A stretch of 64,000 nucleotides of DNA from Porphyridium purpureum (GCA_008690995.1 VRMN01000007.1:372001-436000); one strand, 5' to 3'. Positions 51,620 through 61,976 are shown, counted from the first letter of the stretch. The notes: generated by a model not told the origin, from the sequence alone. Numbers and translations are program-made.

Positions 51620-54049
51620 ATGGCGTCCGCGAAAGGGTTTCTGATGGGACGCGCCGGCGTGGCTGGTGGAGGAGGAGCAGCTGCTGGCACGGCGAGAGGT
51701 CGCGCGGAGAAGACGGCGTCGTCGGTGCCGGCTTTGGCGCGTGGTGAGGGTGCGGGTGGGGATGCGCAAAAGGCGGCTGCGGAGGCGAGCGGCCACCGAG
51801 GAGCAGCGAAGGGGGTAGATAAGAAGACCATGATGGTGAAGGACAAGGACAGCATGCCGCGAGCGAGCCGGAGCAGAAAGCAAACGACTGAGCAACAGCC
51901 GCAGGAAGCGAGGCACAACCAGGAGGATCGTGCACACGAGGAGCAAGACCACCACACGCTGCTGCATGGGCACGGGGTCGTGGCCGAAGGGGGCTCAGCG
52001 GGAGCGCTGCTGCGTGGTGGAAGTGTTGGCTCATCGGTGGTGTCCGCATCGACATTGAATCCGAAGAATGCAACGCGGTCGGCGCCTGGTCGCAGAACCG
52101 AGGAAGAGGATGTGGCCCTGACCGAAGCGCAAATGGCGTTAGACCGCGCACACTCGCAGCCGGCTCCCGCAGGGACAGATACAAATTCATCATCACCGCT
52201 CCTTCGTGCGCCGACCGAGCCTGGCTCGACTCGGAAGAAGGGGAAGGCCGCGAAAGTTGGAGCGAACGATATCAGCAGTATCTCGGTGACCCAACAAAAA
52301 CCGTCCAGCTCGGTGACGAAGCAGAAATCGTCGAAACATGGTGGCAAGGTGAAAGATCGGCAAATGTATGGCGCTAGCTTCCGAAATGGCGCGCCAGCAG
52401 ATTTGAGCGGGTGGTGGAATGTCAAGTCGACGCGGGAACTCGGTATCGGCAACGGCACCAAGAATTTTTGCGTATTGAAAGGGTGCATGCTAACGCGTTA
52501 CAGCGATGATAGCATGAATGATGAGAACCAGCTGGGCGCCTACTGCTTGTACGGATGTGAAATCCGGTTCGACCTGCAAGAAGGCTCGATCCAGTTTATG
52601 CGATTGCGCCTGCGCATGCTCACCACGAACCTCAAGCAGTTTGTAACCTGGGCACGCACCATCAAGGAGGTATCGCTGCGCAGAATCGAAGACTGCTACT
52701 TGCTGCAGGATATTATGTATGCGACTGACCAGTGGTCTGTGCGGCTTGGTATGGAACGTGTGTCAGGGCAGCAAGTGTCGATCAAGGTGATTCGACGGCT
52801 GCTCATTTCGCCCGTTGAGCTGAAGCGGCTCGAAAACGAGGTTAGTATTCTCATGATGCTGGACCATCCAGGCATCCTACCGACGTATGATCTGTTTGAC
52901 GACGAGGAGTCCTTTTACATAGTCTTCAAGCTGTGTACTGGCGGCACGCTCGCCGAAGCGCTGGCGGAGCGGGGCCGCTTTAGCGAGCACGAGACGCTTG
53001 AAATTCTTCGAAGCGTGCTCACGGCCGTCGCGAGTGTGCATCGTCAGGGCATTGTGCATCGCGATATTCAGCCTCGAAACATCGTGCTGGGCAGCCGGGC
53101 GTGGCCGCTTGAGCCGCGTCTAGCCGAGTTTGGTCTGAGCGCTCGTGTCGCTGACCCGCCCGGCGCCATGAGCGGGTCGACCCAAATCAATGAGTCTGAA
53201 CCTTTCGCTGGAACGTGGGCATACCTTGCGCCCGAGGTGATTTGCAAGAAGGGCACGACGGTCGCTGCGGATATGTGGAGTGTGGGCGTGATGATGTACC
53301 AGCTGCTGTCTGGCTCGCTACCGTTCGCGGGCGAGTCGGTCCTCGACTGTCTGGCTGCTATTGTCGAGACCGAGCCAAACTATGATTTGCCCCAGTTTTT
53401 CGGCAAGTCGACAGAGTGTATGCTGCTGCTTCGTGCGCTGCTCTGCAAGGACCCACTCATGCGTATCACAGCCGAAGAAGCATTACAAAACAGGTGGGTG
53501 AACCCGTGTGGAGTTGAGGATCGCTGGCTGGTGGACGGAATGCAGGGCCTGCAGGAGAGTCTGAGCCTTGTGCAGCGGCTGCTGGTATCCACGCAAAAGA
53601 GAGGCCAAAACAAGACACCGCTCCTGCTGAAATACCGCGCGTCACGCAGTACGTCGGGTAAGGCTGGCGGCCGCGACGTGGATGCGGACGCAACAGACGA
53701 TTTCATTCCTCTCGTGGCGCCGGCGCTAAGCTTTGAAAGCATGTCCTCGCTGACACGCAGCTCGGAGCTATCTGGCTGGGCGGCCGAGTCGTCGGCGGCG
53801 GCGGCAGGCGCCGGCGGCCAATCGAGCAGCGACGCATTTGTCTTTGGCCGCAGCATCCGCCGCGGTGAGGAAAGCCAGCGTATCAACGGCGGCGGCCCGA
53901 GCTTTGCGCGCGGCCCCGACGCGCGGCAAATCCTGTACGGCGAGACTGGACCGGATGGTAGAAGTACCGGGCAGACGCGCAAAGGCATTCTCACTACGCT
54001 TGGTGAAAAGGGCGGAGAAGCACGAGCTGCGGTGTTTTTGACACAATAA
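51620..54049 (+). CDS. PH domain-protein kinase with degenerate nucleotide-binding site (possible pseudokinase)
   Basis: An 809-residue protein. Residues 1-255 are low complexity (Ala/Gly/Ser/Lys). Residues about 262-355 resemble a PH domain: LSGWWNVKS, KNFCVLKGCMLTRYSD, ending VTWARTIKEV. Residues about 360-625 are a CaMK-like kinase fold: QVSIKVIRR with the Lys, ILMMLDHPGILPTYD, HRDIQPRNIVL near 480 with the catalytic Asp, WAYLAPEV, DMWSVGVMMYQLLSGSLPF and an LCKDPLMRITAEEAL end. Two sites are abnormal. The Gly-rich loop is replaced by YATDQWSVRLG, and DFG reads EFG (LAEFGL). It may bind membranes and act as a scaffold, or have weak activity. The last 180 residues are Ser/Gly-rich. Convergent with SQD1. 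Confidence 0.85.
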   Translation: MASAKGFLMGRAGVAGGGGAAAGTARGRAEKTASSVPALARGEGAGGDAQKAAAEASGHRGAAKGVDKKTMMVKDKDSMPRASRSRKQTTEQQPQEARHNQEDRAHEEQDHHTLLHGHGVVAEGGSAGALLRGGSVGSSVVSASTLNPKNATRSAPGRRTEEEDVALTEAQMALDRAHSQPAPAGTDTNSSSPLLRAPTEPGSTRKKGKAAKVGANDISSISVTQQKPSSSVTKQKSSKHGGKVKDRQMYGASFRNGAPADLSGWWNVKSTRELGIGNGTKNFCVLKGCMLTRYSDDSMNDENQLGAYCLYGCEIRFDLQEGSIQFMRLRLRMLTTNLKQFVTWARTIKEVSLRRIEDCYLLQDIMYATDQWSVRLGMERVSGQQVSIKVIRRLLISPVELKRLENEVSILMMLDHPGILPTYDLFDDEESFYIVFKLCTGGTLAEALAERGRFSEHETLEILRSVLTAVASVHRQGIVHRDIQPRNIVLGSRAWPLEPRLAEFGLSARVADPPGAMSGSTQINESEPFAGTWAYLAPEVICKKGTTVAADMWSVGVMMYQLLSGSLPFAGESVLDCLAAIVETEPNYDLPQFFGKSTECMLLLRALLCKDPLMRITAEEALQNRWVNPCGVEDRWLVDGMQGLQESLSLVQRLLVSTQKRGQNKTPLLLKYRASRSTSGKAGGRDVDADATDDFIPLVAPALSFESMSSLTRSSELSGWAAESSAAAAGAGGQSSSDAFVFGRSIRRGEESQRINGGGPSFARGPDARQILYGETGPDGRSTGQTRKGILTTLGEKGGEARAAVFLTQ

Positions 54050-54522
54050 CGACTCTGGACATTGCAAATTGGTGCAAAGATACGCTGCCTAGCAGACTGG
54101 CACGGCTCGAATGCGCAAATTTTCCTTTTGATCGGCATGTACAATAAAGCTACTAATGAAGGTTATGACACAGTGCGGCGGGGCGGCACTAACGCCGCTT
54201 GACCTGGTAGAATCGCATCTGGCAGACAAGAATGCACGTCTGATTTTGGCTTAATGTCGGCTGTGGACTCGATTCAAATTTTATTTATATTGAGCTCAAT
54301 TTTCGGCCGTGCACTGGGGAGCCCGGGCAGTCTCAGCTTGATCTTTGACCCCTAGTCTTGCGGAACCAGCCACCGCATTCCTGCCACCTGCATAACTGCT
54401 TGTCACGGCCAATGCCTGATCTCGCGTCGCGGCAATGACCGGCTCTAGTGTCATGCAGCTTGCTAGCGCTGTTTATTCTACGAATAGCAGGTAAGCCGGC
54501 CGGCAAACCTACGCACGACAGC
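54050..54522. other. convergent intergenic region
   Basis: Between two converging genes. Contains an AT-rich TTTTATTTATATTGAG patch near 54280-54295; no gene seen. Confidence 0.45.
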
Positions 54523-56097
54523 CTAGTGCGCTGACAAGGACATGGCCTCCTTCAGCTTCAGGTAAGTGTCCGTGCTACCCTTACTGAGCGCACGCAGCAT
54601 CTCTTCATCTGCTGGTGAAATGACACCATTGGCAGCGCGCTTATCCCAGGCAGCCTGTGAGGTGCCGCACGCCTGAAGGCGAGTCTTGTTCCAAAATGAG
54701 CTCGGTAGCACCTTGCTTACGTCGCATCGATCCTTGTACTTGGCAGCAATATTGACGACCTCGTCCAGCAGGCCGGCTTGCAACGTGATGGGGCTCCAAC
54801 CCAGTCCCTGGAATTTGCGGTTGGCGACCACGAGTTCGTTTTCGTCCGCCTCGTTCCGCGGATTGCTAATGTTCTTCACCTCGCAACCGGTCATTTCGCT
54901 GATGATACGCGCAAGATCGCGCACACGGTGCGTCTCGGCAACTTGATTAAAGATCTCGACCATGGCGCCGCTCTTGGGTGGATTCTCCACAGCCAGCGCA
55001 ATGCACTTGGCCGTATCTTGGATGTGGATGAACGCGCGGGTCTGCCCGCCAGTGCCGTACACCGTGAGCGGGTACTCCAACGCAGCTTGCATCAGGAAGC
55101 GATTCAGCACCGTGCCATAGTCCGAGTCGTAGTCAAAGCGGTTGACAAGCCGCTCGTCCTTCACGGTTTGTGCCGTGTTGGTGCCCCACACTATGCCCTG
55201 GTGCAGGTCAGTGATGCGCAACTGATCGTTTCGCTGGTAAAACTGGAACAGGATCTGGTCGAGGCACTTGGTCGCGTGGTACACACTGCCCGGGTACATG
55301 GGGTGCAGGATACGCGCCTCGCGGTTGCCAGGTTGCATCAAGACGTCAATGTAACCCTCCGGGATCTCGCCGCCGGCTGTACCGTATCCGTACACACCCA
55401 TGGTGCCCAAGTGCACCACGTGAATATCTAGACCACTTTCTACCACAGCCGCGAGCACGTTGTGAGTTCCGCCCACGTTGTTCTCAACCGTGTATCGCTT
55501 TGTGGCTGAGTTCTTCTGCGAGTAGGGCGCGGCGCGCTGCTCGGCAAAATGCACGACGGCGTCTGGCTTTTCGGACTCAAGCAGCTGCAGTAACCGCTGG
55601 TACTCTGCAGCGACATCCATGTAGACAAAGCGGATCGGACTGCCTCCCACGCCCTCCCACGCGCGCATCCGTTCGTTCATGCTCTGAATCGGCGTGAGGC
55701 TATCGCACTCGAGCTCCACATCAATCTTGCGTCGGGACAAGTTATCCACGACAACGACCTCGTGTCCAAGCTCAGACAGGAACAGCGCCGTCGGCCAGCC
55801 GCAAAACCCATCACCGCCAAGCACCACGACCTTCTTTGCCTTGATACTACTCCAGATTGCGTCGTCGTCGCGCCCAGCCGCCACCGAGTCCGTCCCCGCA
55901 CTCATCGCGACACGCGCCGCCGCCCGCCGCACATCACTGCTCGCTCTCCACCCACTCCCCCGCGCTCCACATTGCCACGCCGATCTCTTCCCTACACCCA
56001 CCAGCGCAGACGCCTCACTCACCTGCAGGCACGTCGCCACCCCACCAGCACCATTCTTACACCCCACCAACAAACCCACGCCGCCTACAAACGCCAT
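54523..56097 (-). CDS. SQD1: UDP-sulfoquinovose synthase (plastid)
   Basis: A 524-residue short-chain dehydrogenase-type enzyme that makes UDP-sulfoquinovose from UDP-glucose and sulfite, the head-group donor for the thylakoid lipid SQDG. Residues 1-85 form a transit peptide starting MAFVGG; a Phe close to the start is usual for red-algal plastid leaders. Then KKVVVLGGDGFCGWPTALFL (NAD loop), VVVDNLSRRKIDVEL, HFAEQRAAPYSQ, HLGTMGVYGYG with the catalytic Thr, and YHATK with the Tyr-Lys pair. Near-universal SQD1 segments such as LHQGIVWGTNT and GTGGQTRAFIHIQDT follow. The ATG at 56097 was chosen for the MAFV start; the in-frame GTG upstream adds 24 unlikely residues. Confidence 0.95.
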   Translation of the reverse strand: MAFVGGVGLLVGCKNGAGGVATCLQVSEASALVGVGKRSAWQCGARGSGWRASSDVRRAAARVAMSAGTDSVAAGRDDDAIWSSIKAKKVVVLGGDGFCGWPTALFLSELGHEVVVVDNLSRRKIDVELECDSLTPIQSMNERMRAWEGVGGSPIRFVYMDVAAEYQRLLQLLESEKPDAVVHFAEQRAAPYSQKNSATKRYTVENNVGGTHNVLAAVVESGLDIHVVHLGTMGVYGYGTAGGEIPEGYIDVLMQPGNREARILHPMYPGSVYHATKCLDQILFQFYQRNDQLRITDLHQGIVWGTNTAQTVKDERLVNRFDYDSDYGTVLNRFLMQAALEYPLTVYGTGGQTRAFIHIQDTAKCIALAVENPPKSGAMVEIFNQVAETHRVRDLARIISEMTGCEVKNISNPRNEADENELVVANRKFQGLGWSPITLQAGLLDEVVNIAAKYKDRCDVSKVLPSSFWNKTRLQACGTSQAAWDKRAANGVISPADEEMLRALSKGSTDTYLKLKEAMSLSAH

Positions 56098-57199
56098 CTT
56101 CGATACCACTGCATGCAGATCAAACCCGGAACCCCCACCCCAGCCCCACACCCCACACCCCACCACCACCAGCCCTCTCCCGCCCTCTTCCCCTTCTCTC
56201 TCTCTCTCTCCCTCCCTGCCTCCTCCCTCTCTTCCTCCTTCCTTTCAACCACGACTGTACCTTAATCGGCGCAACAGAACACGCGCGGGACGCATCGGTT
56301 CCTAAAATCACCGCACGCACGCGTTTTGCTACGAACGACGTTTAGTGCGGCTGTACCGTGCATGAACCGCGATGACCGCGCCGGTATCGGTATCGGTTTG
56401 CGCGTACCGAAAAGATTCGGGCGCGGCAACGGCGACACGCCGAGTCGGTGGGCGGGCGTTGGTGGCTGAGAAGAAGCGTGGGGCGTTGGCTATGTGATTC
56501 TCGGCTGCCAGAGTCAATTAAACGGTGGCAGGGCCTCGGAAATAAAAAAGAACGTTTGTTTGGTGCGTGTATCGTGTGTGAAGCTCGCCGCAAAGCGCGC
56601 CGATAAAGATTGCGCGTGCAGCAGTGCGAGTTGGGTTAAAGAAGTTAGACGTTGAGCGTGGGTGTGATGAGCTGGATTTGGGAGTGACAGTTCACATTAG
56701 GCAGAGCGGGAATTCCAATCGTAGACGGATTAGAAGGCCAACGCGGGGCGGTGCAGCGTGAGGAGGCGGCCAGGGCGGCGGCGGCGCGATGAGGAGTGCG
56801 CGTCCGCGGGAAAAGGCGCCTCCTGACAGCTGTTTAAAAGAAAGGTTTTGAAGATCTCGGCCGTTTTGGAAAAAACTTCCTGAGAATTTGGCGGAGCAGT
56901 GACGTGGAAAATAAAGTGTCTTTTCTGGCAGAAGGCCTCGAAGCTTCTATCGTGGCGAAACCTGCGACCATTGGCTTCGTTTGCACTTAGAATTTCGCCA
57001 ACCAGAAACAACCTCCGACAGTGCGAATTGTGTGCAAGCCGAGCTTTCCATGGGAAGATAAGCGAGTAGACCGCGTGTCTTTTCTACTTTGCCGTAGCTA
57101 AAAAGTAAGTAGCGAAGCTTGGTTTAGTTACACAGAACACGTAAACCAAGTGACAATCAATTTGTCAGAACACTCTGTTTGTCCTTCAGTGACTGTACA
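56098..57199. other. SQD1 upstream region, no gene seen
   Basis: The first 150 bp carry a CT-rich run (56160-56250) that is probably the SQD1 leader. The rest is lower in GC and has only short random frames. Confidence 0.45.
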
Positions 57200-57890
57200 C
57201 CAAGGAGAGTCGGACGAGTCCACTGCGTGTATAAGTAACTCGCCGCAAGCTCCACTAGATGTGCCGAGGTAGTGCTTAGAAGGGAAGGGGAAACGTTTAT
57301 GATATATTCAAAAAGGATTGTGTTTACGTGAGTTACACATCTATAGGCTTGAACTACAGTGTCAGATGTCTTCTGCAAGGAAGGTCCACACTGAGTCGCC
57401 GACGTGCCCGTTGCCGTTCCGGCTTCCCGCACGTTTAACCTTCCGGGTTTTCCACTACCCGATATTAGCGACACAATTGTAAACACCCGTGCGTTTTTTA
57501 CTTTATCTAACAAAAAGGATAATTTGAGGGCAAAATGATTGAGAATCGACCTTGCGGTGACCATTGCAAGCGTCCAAACGATGAAAAACAGCACAGGCAA
57601 AGACGCATTCCAAGCTTTACAGTGCGTGGAATTTAGCTCGTGGAGGGGGAAAATCATGGGCGAGGCCCCAAGCCTCAGCGAACAAGAGCATGGCGTGATT
57701 GCTGCTTTGGTTGCTAAGTGTCGCAAACGGAGCTTCCTTCTTTACTTTTTTCCCTCCTCTACCTCTTTTCTTCTCCTTCCTAGCTTTTTTTCTTCGTTCA
57801 ACTGGTGCTGGCTCTGTTTCATACCCGCCGTCCGACGCCGCAACGGCTTGCCTGGCGTGTTGAGCCCTTAGAAGGACCAAAACGCGCGAC
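57200..57890 (+). pseudogene. decayed inverted partial copy of the 58.8-60.8 kb gene family
   Basis: The plus strand resembles the minus strand of 58690-59150. Shared cues are a LPG..K/lPFP/LP..I..T segment, an LRIDLAVTIASV / LRNIIAALPQI pair, EHGVIAAL / EAVIAF, and SFLLYFF / AFFLYFF. This is followed at DNA level by a CT-rich stretch and AACTGGTGCTGGCTCTG matching the complement of 58740-58800. The frame is broken in several places. It is an old copy of an unrecognised family, not a working gene. Confidence 0.5.
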
Positions 57891-58194
57891 CCTCGACAGA
57901 ACTCACGTGTATTCGCAGCAAACCCATCAGCGAAAGTGAATGATGTAGCACACCGCCTCACCCTCCTGTCGTTTTCGGTCTTCGTCGCTGCCGTGTCTGT
58001 GAGCAGTATACAATCGTTGAGCTTAAAGGTGGCTCATAGCTACCGTATTTCGAAAAAGAGGATACGGCTCTTTTGCAAGCTTTGCCACCAACCGAGAAAC
58101 CTGCGGAACTAAAGTGGATAGATATACTGAGCGCCCAGTCCGCGTGTTGAAATTTGGTCCCCTCTCGACTTTAGGATACGACCGGGAAAAACTA

Positions 58195-58289
58195 CTGGAA
58201 AAACTCTTGGAAAAACTATTTTCTGTTGCTTACACCAGCTTTCGGGCGGAGAAGAGATTTTCCGGGAGCTTTTCCAAGAGTTTTTCCAG
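58195..58289. repeat. 20-bp perfect inverted repeat (hairpin)
   Basis: 58195-58214 is the exact reverse complement of 58270-58289, with 55 bp between. Imperfect pairing extends outwards (about 58185 to 58299). Each arm is built of tandem TGGAAAAACT-like words. It lies between the decayed copy and the longer copy of the unrecognised family. Confidence 0.75.
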
Positions 58290-58780
58290 GACTTTTTCCA
58301 CGGCTCTCATTACATTCCGACATTCCAAGATCTGGAAGTTCTTTTGACAGCCATTTCAAGCTTCCATAAATTACACGTGAGAATTCCCATATTTTGTAAC
58401 CGAAATACTCAACGGTTACTTTTTATTTTCGCTGCAGAAATGAAGCATCTAAAGGAAATTTGCAAAACAGTCATCGTCGTCGTCGTATTCGTTGCGCGTC
58501 TTCGAGGGCAAGGGAATGCTCAACGCTTTATCAGTGAGGACATGGATCAGCGTTTTGTCGCGTGCGACCTGATGCAGGGCTGAGTACCGCAAGTACGCAG
58601 AGGTACAGTCTCTAAGTGTACTGAAGGTACACTTGTTGGGTGTACTGCGATGTACAGCTGAGTTATGTTGAGGGCCGCGGGATTGGGTTATTCCGAGGGC
58701 AGAACCCGCCGGGCAAGCCCTTGCAGCGCCGGAAGGCGGGTATAAAACAGAGCCAGCGGCAGCTGAACGAAGAAAAAAGG

Positions 58781-59470
58781 CTAGGAAGAAGAGAGAGGTA
58801 GAGGAGGAGAGAAGAAGAAGTAAAGGAAGAAAGCTCCGTTTGTGACAGTTTGCTTCCCGAAAGCTATCACGGCTTCCCATATGCCTCTGCGAAGTACTTC
58901 GACGTCGTCCGTATTCGTGTTCGTGCATGCTATCTTGTACTGTGGCAGAATCTGCGGTAAAGCGGCGATGATGTTTCGGAGATAGAGTTTGAGAAAGTTT
59001 GCGTCGAATATGGCTTTTCGTTGCTCGAGCAGTCGTCGCTTGCTGTCGTCGACGAGACATGGATCAAAAGCATCGCTTCTAGAGCCGCGGGTGTATAAAA
59101 TCGCCGACGATGGGAACGGTTTTCCCCACTGACCTGGTAGCGATCCCGAATTCAGCGTCTTCATCGCTCTGTGCAGCGTCATACTTGATTGCTGCATGGA
59201 CTTGAGAAAGTCGATGATGCCTGTGTACGTGGCGGTAAAGAGCGCTGGTTTCTTGGGATGCAAAACGCAGTTAGTTCGTCGCATGGGTTTGAGTGTATGG
59301 AAGTGCGTCAGCAATCGACGTGTCCGTAAATGCAGCGGACTGTCTTCGACTTGAGATTCGTTAATCAAACATGCCGGTTCGTTGGAAGCATGGTTGCAGG
59401 ACAGCATATACGAGAGAATAGTCGACGTCGCTTGTTCGAAGTGTCGATTCGCTGCAGATTCGGATATCAA
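58781..59470 (-). CDS. downstream open frame of the unrecognised family
   Basis: An open stretch with protein-like composition (FKSM, TLHRAMKTLNSGSLPGQWGKPFPSS, ILPQYKIACTNTNT) but no ATG near its beginning. It lies just downstream of, and in phase with, the 59510-60790 frame, so the two may have been one gene. Its last 60 codons recur in the decayed copy at 57.2-57.9 kb. Function unknown. Confidence 0.35.
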   Translation of the reverse strand: MISESAANRHFEQATSTILSYMLSCNHASNEPACLINESQVEDSPLHLRTRRLLTHFHTLKPMRRTNCVLHPKKPALFTATYTGIIDFLKSMQQSSMTLHRAMKTLNSGSLPGQWGKPFPSSAILYTRGSRSDAFDPCLVDDSKRRLLEQRKAIFDANFLKLYLRNIIAALPQILPQYKIACTNTNTDDVEVLRRGIWEAVIAFGKQTVTNGAFFLYFFFSPPLPLSSS

Positions 59471-59509
59471 GATGCTTTCGAAATGTTCCGGTGTCCATCG
59501 TTCCTCTGA

Positions 59510-60790
59510 TTAGTCATTTTCGCATGACGTTATGGGTTGGAGCGAGCAGATCGTCGCATATAGCACTGCGTATATGCGCAATCCGGTTGCGATCAGTTCG
59601 ACAAATACCCAGGAATGCACGTCCTTGAACTCGCTGATATCGATGACGCCCAGGTCTTTGAGCGCATTCGGAATATGTTTGATGGGAAACGCCGCTGGGT
59701 TCAGGAAAACGGACCAAGCTTGATGCCCGATGAGACATCGTGTCATGCTTCGAACAAGAATTTTTCTTTGTAGCTCTGGTGACATATTCATTGCGTCGAG
59801 GGACTTCAGGAAATCGTAAGTCAAGTCAGCGCAAGCACCTGCGTCGTCTGGAAGTGCTGTATCCTTCAATTGTCCAGCGAAGTCATGTGATAGCATATCA
59901 TTGCCAGCCAGCGGGGCGATAAGCGAGACGCCGATGAATAAGTATCGCCGGATCGTAGTGTAGGTCAACGTCAAAGCTCCTTCACGCGCTGCTTTCAATT
60001 CGAGGATGTGCGATGAACTCAGCTTAGTCATGCACTTTGAAATGTACGCGAAGGCGAAGCCATTGGTGGACGGGGATGTGTTAGATGTGTAGTAATCCGT
60101 ATACCATGCGTTCGTCTGTTGTGTCTGTGGTACCACAACGTTGCGTCCATGGTCCGTACCGCGCGTCTCATTGAGAGCGGTATCTCGGATTCCCATCGGA
60201 TGATCATTGTCGACATGGTTGGGCGCCGCGCGCTTGGGGTCGCGCATCGCTGCAAATGAATCCATCGCTGCCAAACACTCTTCCGTAATTGTCAAAGGCA
60301 TCAGCGGCGCCGTCCCTTGTCGAAAAAATCTCACGAGGTCAAGATCACATATACTTCCTTTGGTATACGGCTTCTGTGTCACGTTGCGCTTCTTCAATTT
60401 AGATGTCTGCTTGGTCATCGAAGTATTCATCGAAATATTCATCGAGTACGTCTTTGCGCGGATCCCGGTGGGGCTTTTTGATTCAGGGCATACTATTCGC
60501 GCAGTGGTTGCCGTCGGGTAAACTGTTTCGAAGCTGATGTCCTGAGTCGCATCCGATGGCGTAAAACATATGCGATCGACGGGGTTAATGGGCAGCTGTG
60601 TATTGAGGCCTTCGCCAGTCGTCGTTGGCTGCATCACGGTGGTTTCGCTTTCATACAAAAACGACGCAACGGTTTCCATGGATGTAACATAATCATCCAC
60701 ATTACTGTCCGGGAACGTGTTCAATGCTGCCGCGCCAGTTTTCAGACTTATGAATGGATCTTGTTCCTCGACTTCCGTCGTTGTATTCAT
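59510..60790 (-). CDS. unrecognised protein of a small repeated family
   Basis: A 426-residue frame from ATG 60790 (MNTTTEVEEQDPFISLKTG). It is Thr/Asn/Met-rich and lower in GC than neighbouring genes. A basic stretch (KQTSKLKKRNVTQKPYTKG) falls near 140, and the C-terminal half is more helical and hydrophobic (TYTTIRRYLFIGVSLIAPLAG, then HSWVFVELIATGLRIYAVLYA). No catalytic motif is visible. Upstream, a different frame (about 60830-61140) also looks coding, so the gene may once have been longer. The presence of a decayed relative nearby suggests a mobile or rapidly duplicating family. I cannot name it. Confidence 0.45.
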   Translation of the reverse strand: MNTTTEVEEQDPFISLKTGAAALNTFPDSNVDDYVTSMETVASFLYESETTVMQPTTTGEGLNTQLPINPVDRICFTPSDATQDISFETVYPTATTARIVCPESKSPTGIRAKTYSMNISMNTSMTKQTSKLKKRNVTQKPYTKGSICDLDLVRFFRQGTAPLMPLTITEECLAAMDSFAAMRDPKRAAPNHVDNDHPMGIRDTALNETRGTDHGRNVVVPQTQQTNAWYTDYYTSNTSPSTNGFAFAYISKCMTKLSSSHILELKAAREGALTLTYTTIRRYLFIGVSLIAPLAGNDMLSHDFAGQLKDTALPDDAGACADLTYDFLKSLDAMNMSPELQRKILVRSMTRCLIGHQAWSVFLNPAAFPIKHIPNALKDLGVIDISEFKDVHSWVFVELIATGLRIYAVLYATICSLQPITSCEND

Positions 60791-61690
60791 CGCTGCTGTT
60801 TGTGCGTACGTCGGTGCTATTCGGGTTTCGCAATTGCGTTCACCAGCTCGACACTTCTTTCTAGAAACATGTTTTCCGGCGCGTCCGCGCAGACCTGGAG
60901 GGCGCGGGTTTGGTCCCATGTGACAGCGAGTTCTTCCAGTTCTCTTCGCAGCTGATATGCACGTGTAATCGCAACCACCGCAGATATTTCGTCGATGCCA
61001 CAAGCTGGTCTCCGATCCGTGTGTCGTTCAATGCGCCAAAGTGTCGCGTCATCGACTACACGCAGGTCACCCAGACTTCGCGGCTCGCCAGATGACTCCT
61101 CGTAATGAATCGTTGTATTTGTACGTCAACCCGCACCTTCCCCAGCAACACATCCCGCACCCGAGCCACAGCATGAAACGCCGATCGCTGCGCGCCGCAA
61201 ACCGCCGAGCACTGCCCGCCGCACACCGTTCGACAAGCCGCTCCACACCCCGTTTCACAAGCGGCAACACGCTGCACCACCAACTCTTCCGCTTCTCAAC
61301 TTTGTCTTGACATGTCAAGTGTGAGCGCCACCTTGCGTGCGGTTCTTGTATTTGAGCATTTTTGGCGCGCTACGCTGGAAATGTGATCCTGCGGCGAAGT
61401 TTTCACGTGCATTTTCCGTGTAGTGTAACAGGTCTGCCGTGTGGGTTTATGGGGCATCACATAAAAGCACGTTCGTTTTACTAGAAAGTGCTCGCTCAGG
61501 GTGAACGGCTAACGACTGTATGCATGTCTGATGTATTGGCGTCTGTGCTCAAGTTGGACGAAGGCGAGCAGTTTAGATCAACGGTGGTGTAGTCGCTGAG
61601 AAGGCTCCGTCCTTTACGCCATTCAGTCATGTCGGATAGAGAGGAAGTGGAGCAATTGCGGATGCAGCTCGCGATGTTATCCGTTCGACC
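60791..61690. other. intergenic region between divergent genes
   Basis: Separates two divergently oriented lower-GC genes. A possible coding remnant lies at about 60830-61140 (-), and a 14-bp perfect palindrome (CTTGACATGTCAAG) at 61306-61319. Nothing else recognised. Confidence 0.4.
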
Positions 61691-61760
61691 CCAGTCACCT
61701 AGAACGGTTCGGTTAATCCGAAACCGGTAAGCCGTTAAACCGGTAGACCGTTTAACCGTT
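61691..61760. repeat. cluster of CCGTTAAACCGG-like words
   Basis: Several direct and inverted CCGTTAA, CCGTTT and AACCGG words in 70 bp, just before the heat-shock-like elements. Related words occur at 9765-9815 and 22135-22190. They resemble MYB-type core sites; role unproven. Confidence 0.45.
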
Positions 61761-61791
61761 TCTAGAACCTTCTAGAGGTTCCAGAACCTTC
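61760..61791 (+). promoter_or_regulatory. two heat-shock-element trimers
   Basis: TTCnnGAAnnTTC occurs exactly at 61760-61772 and again at 61779-61791, each three alternating pentamers, as bound by heat-shock factor trimers. The pair sits 77 bp upstream of the TATA box of the next gene. Confidence 0.65.
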
Positions 61792-61867
61792 TAGACGCGC
61801 GCAGAAATGCCAATGGTTTGCATTGTCATTTCTCTTGGCGCCTTGCTGTCCCTGGCGGAAGTAAGGG

Positions 61868-61875
61868 TATAAAAA
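61868..61875 (+). promoter_or_regulatory. TATA box
   Basis: TATAAAAA, about 100 nt before the ATG at 61977, in line with the heat-shock-like elements upstream. Confidence 0.7.
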
Positions 61876-61976
61876 GGCGACGCGCCTGCCCGGACTAGCC
61901 GGTCAGGTCTTGCTCGGAGACAGAAGAGGCAAGAAGACGCAGAGAGAGAATAAAGGCACAGCATTGGTAACACGCG

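Noticed and set aside
51301-52488. 395-codon minus-strand frame
   Set aside because: Antisense of the low-complexity N-terminus of the PH-kinase gene.
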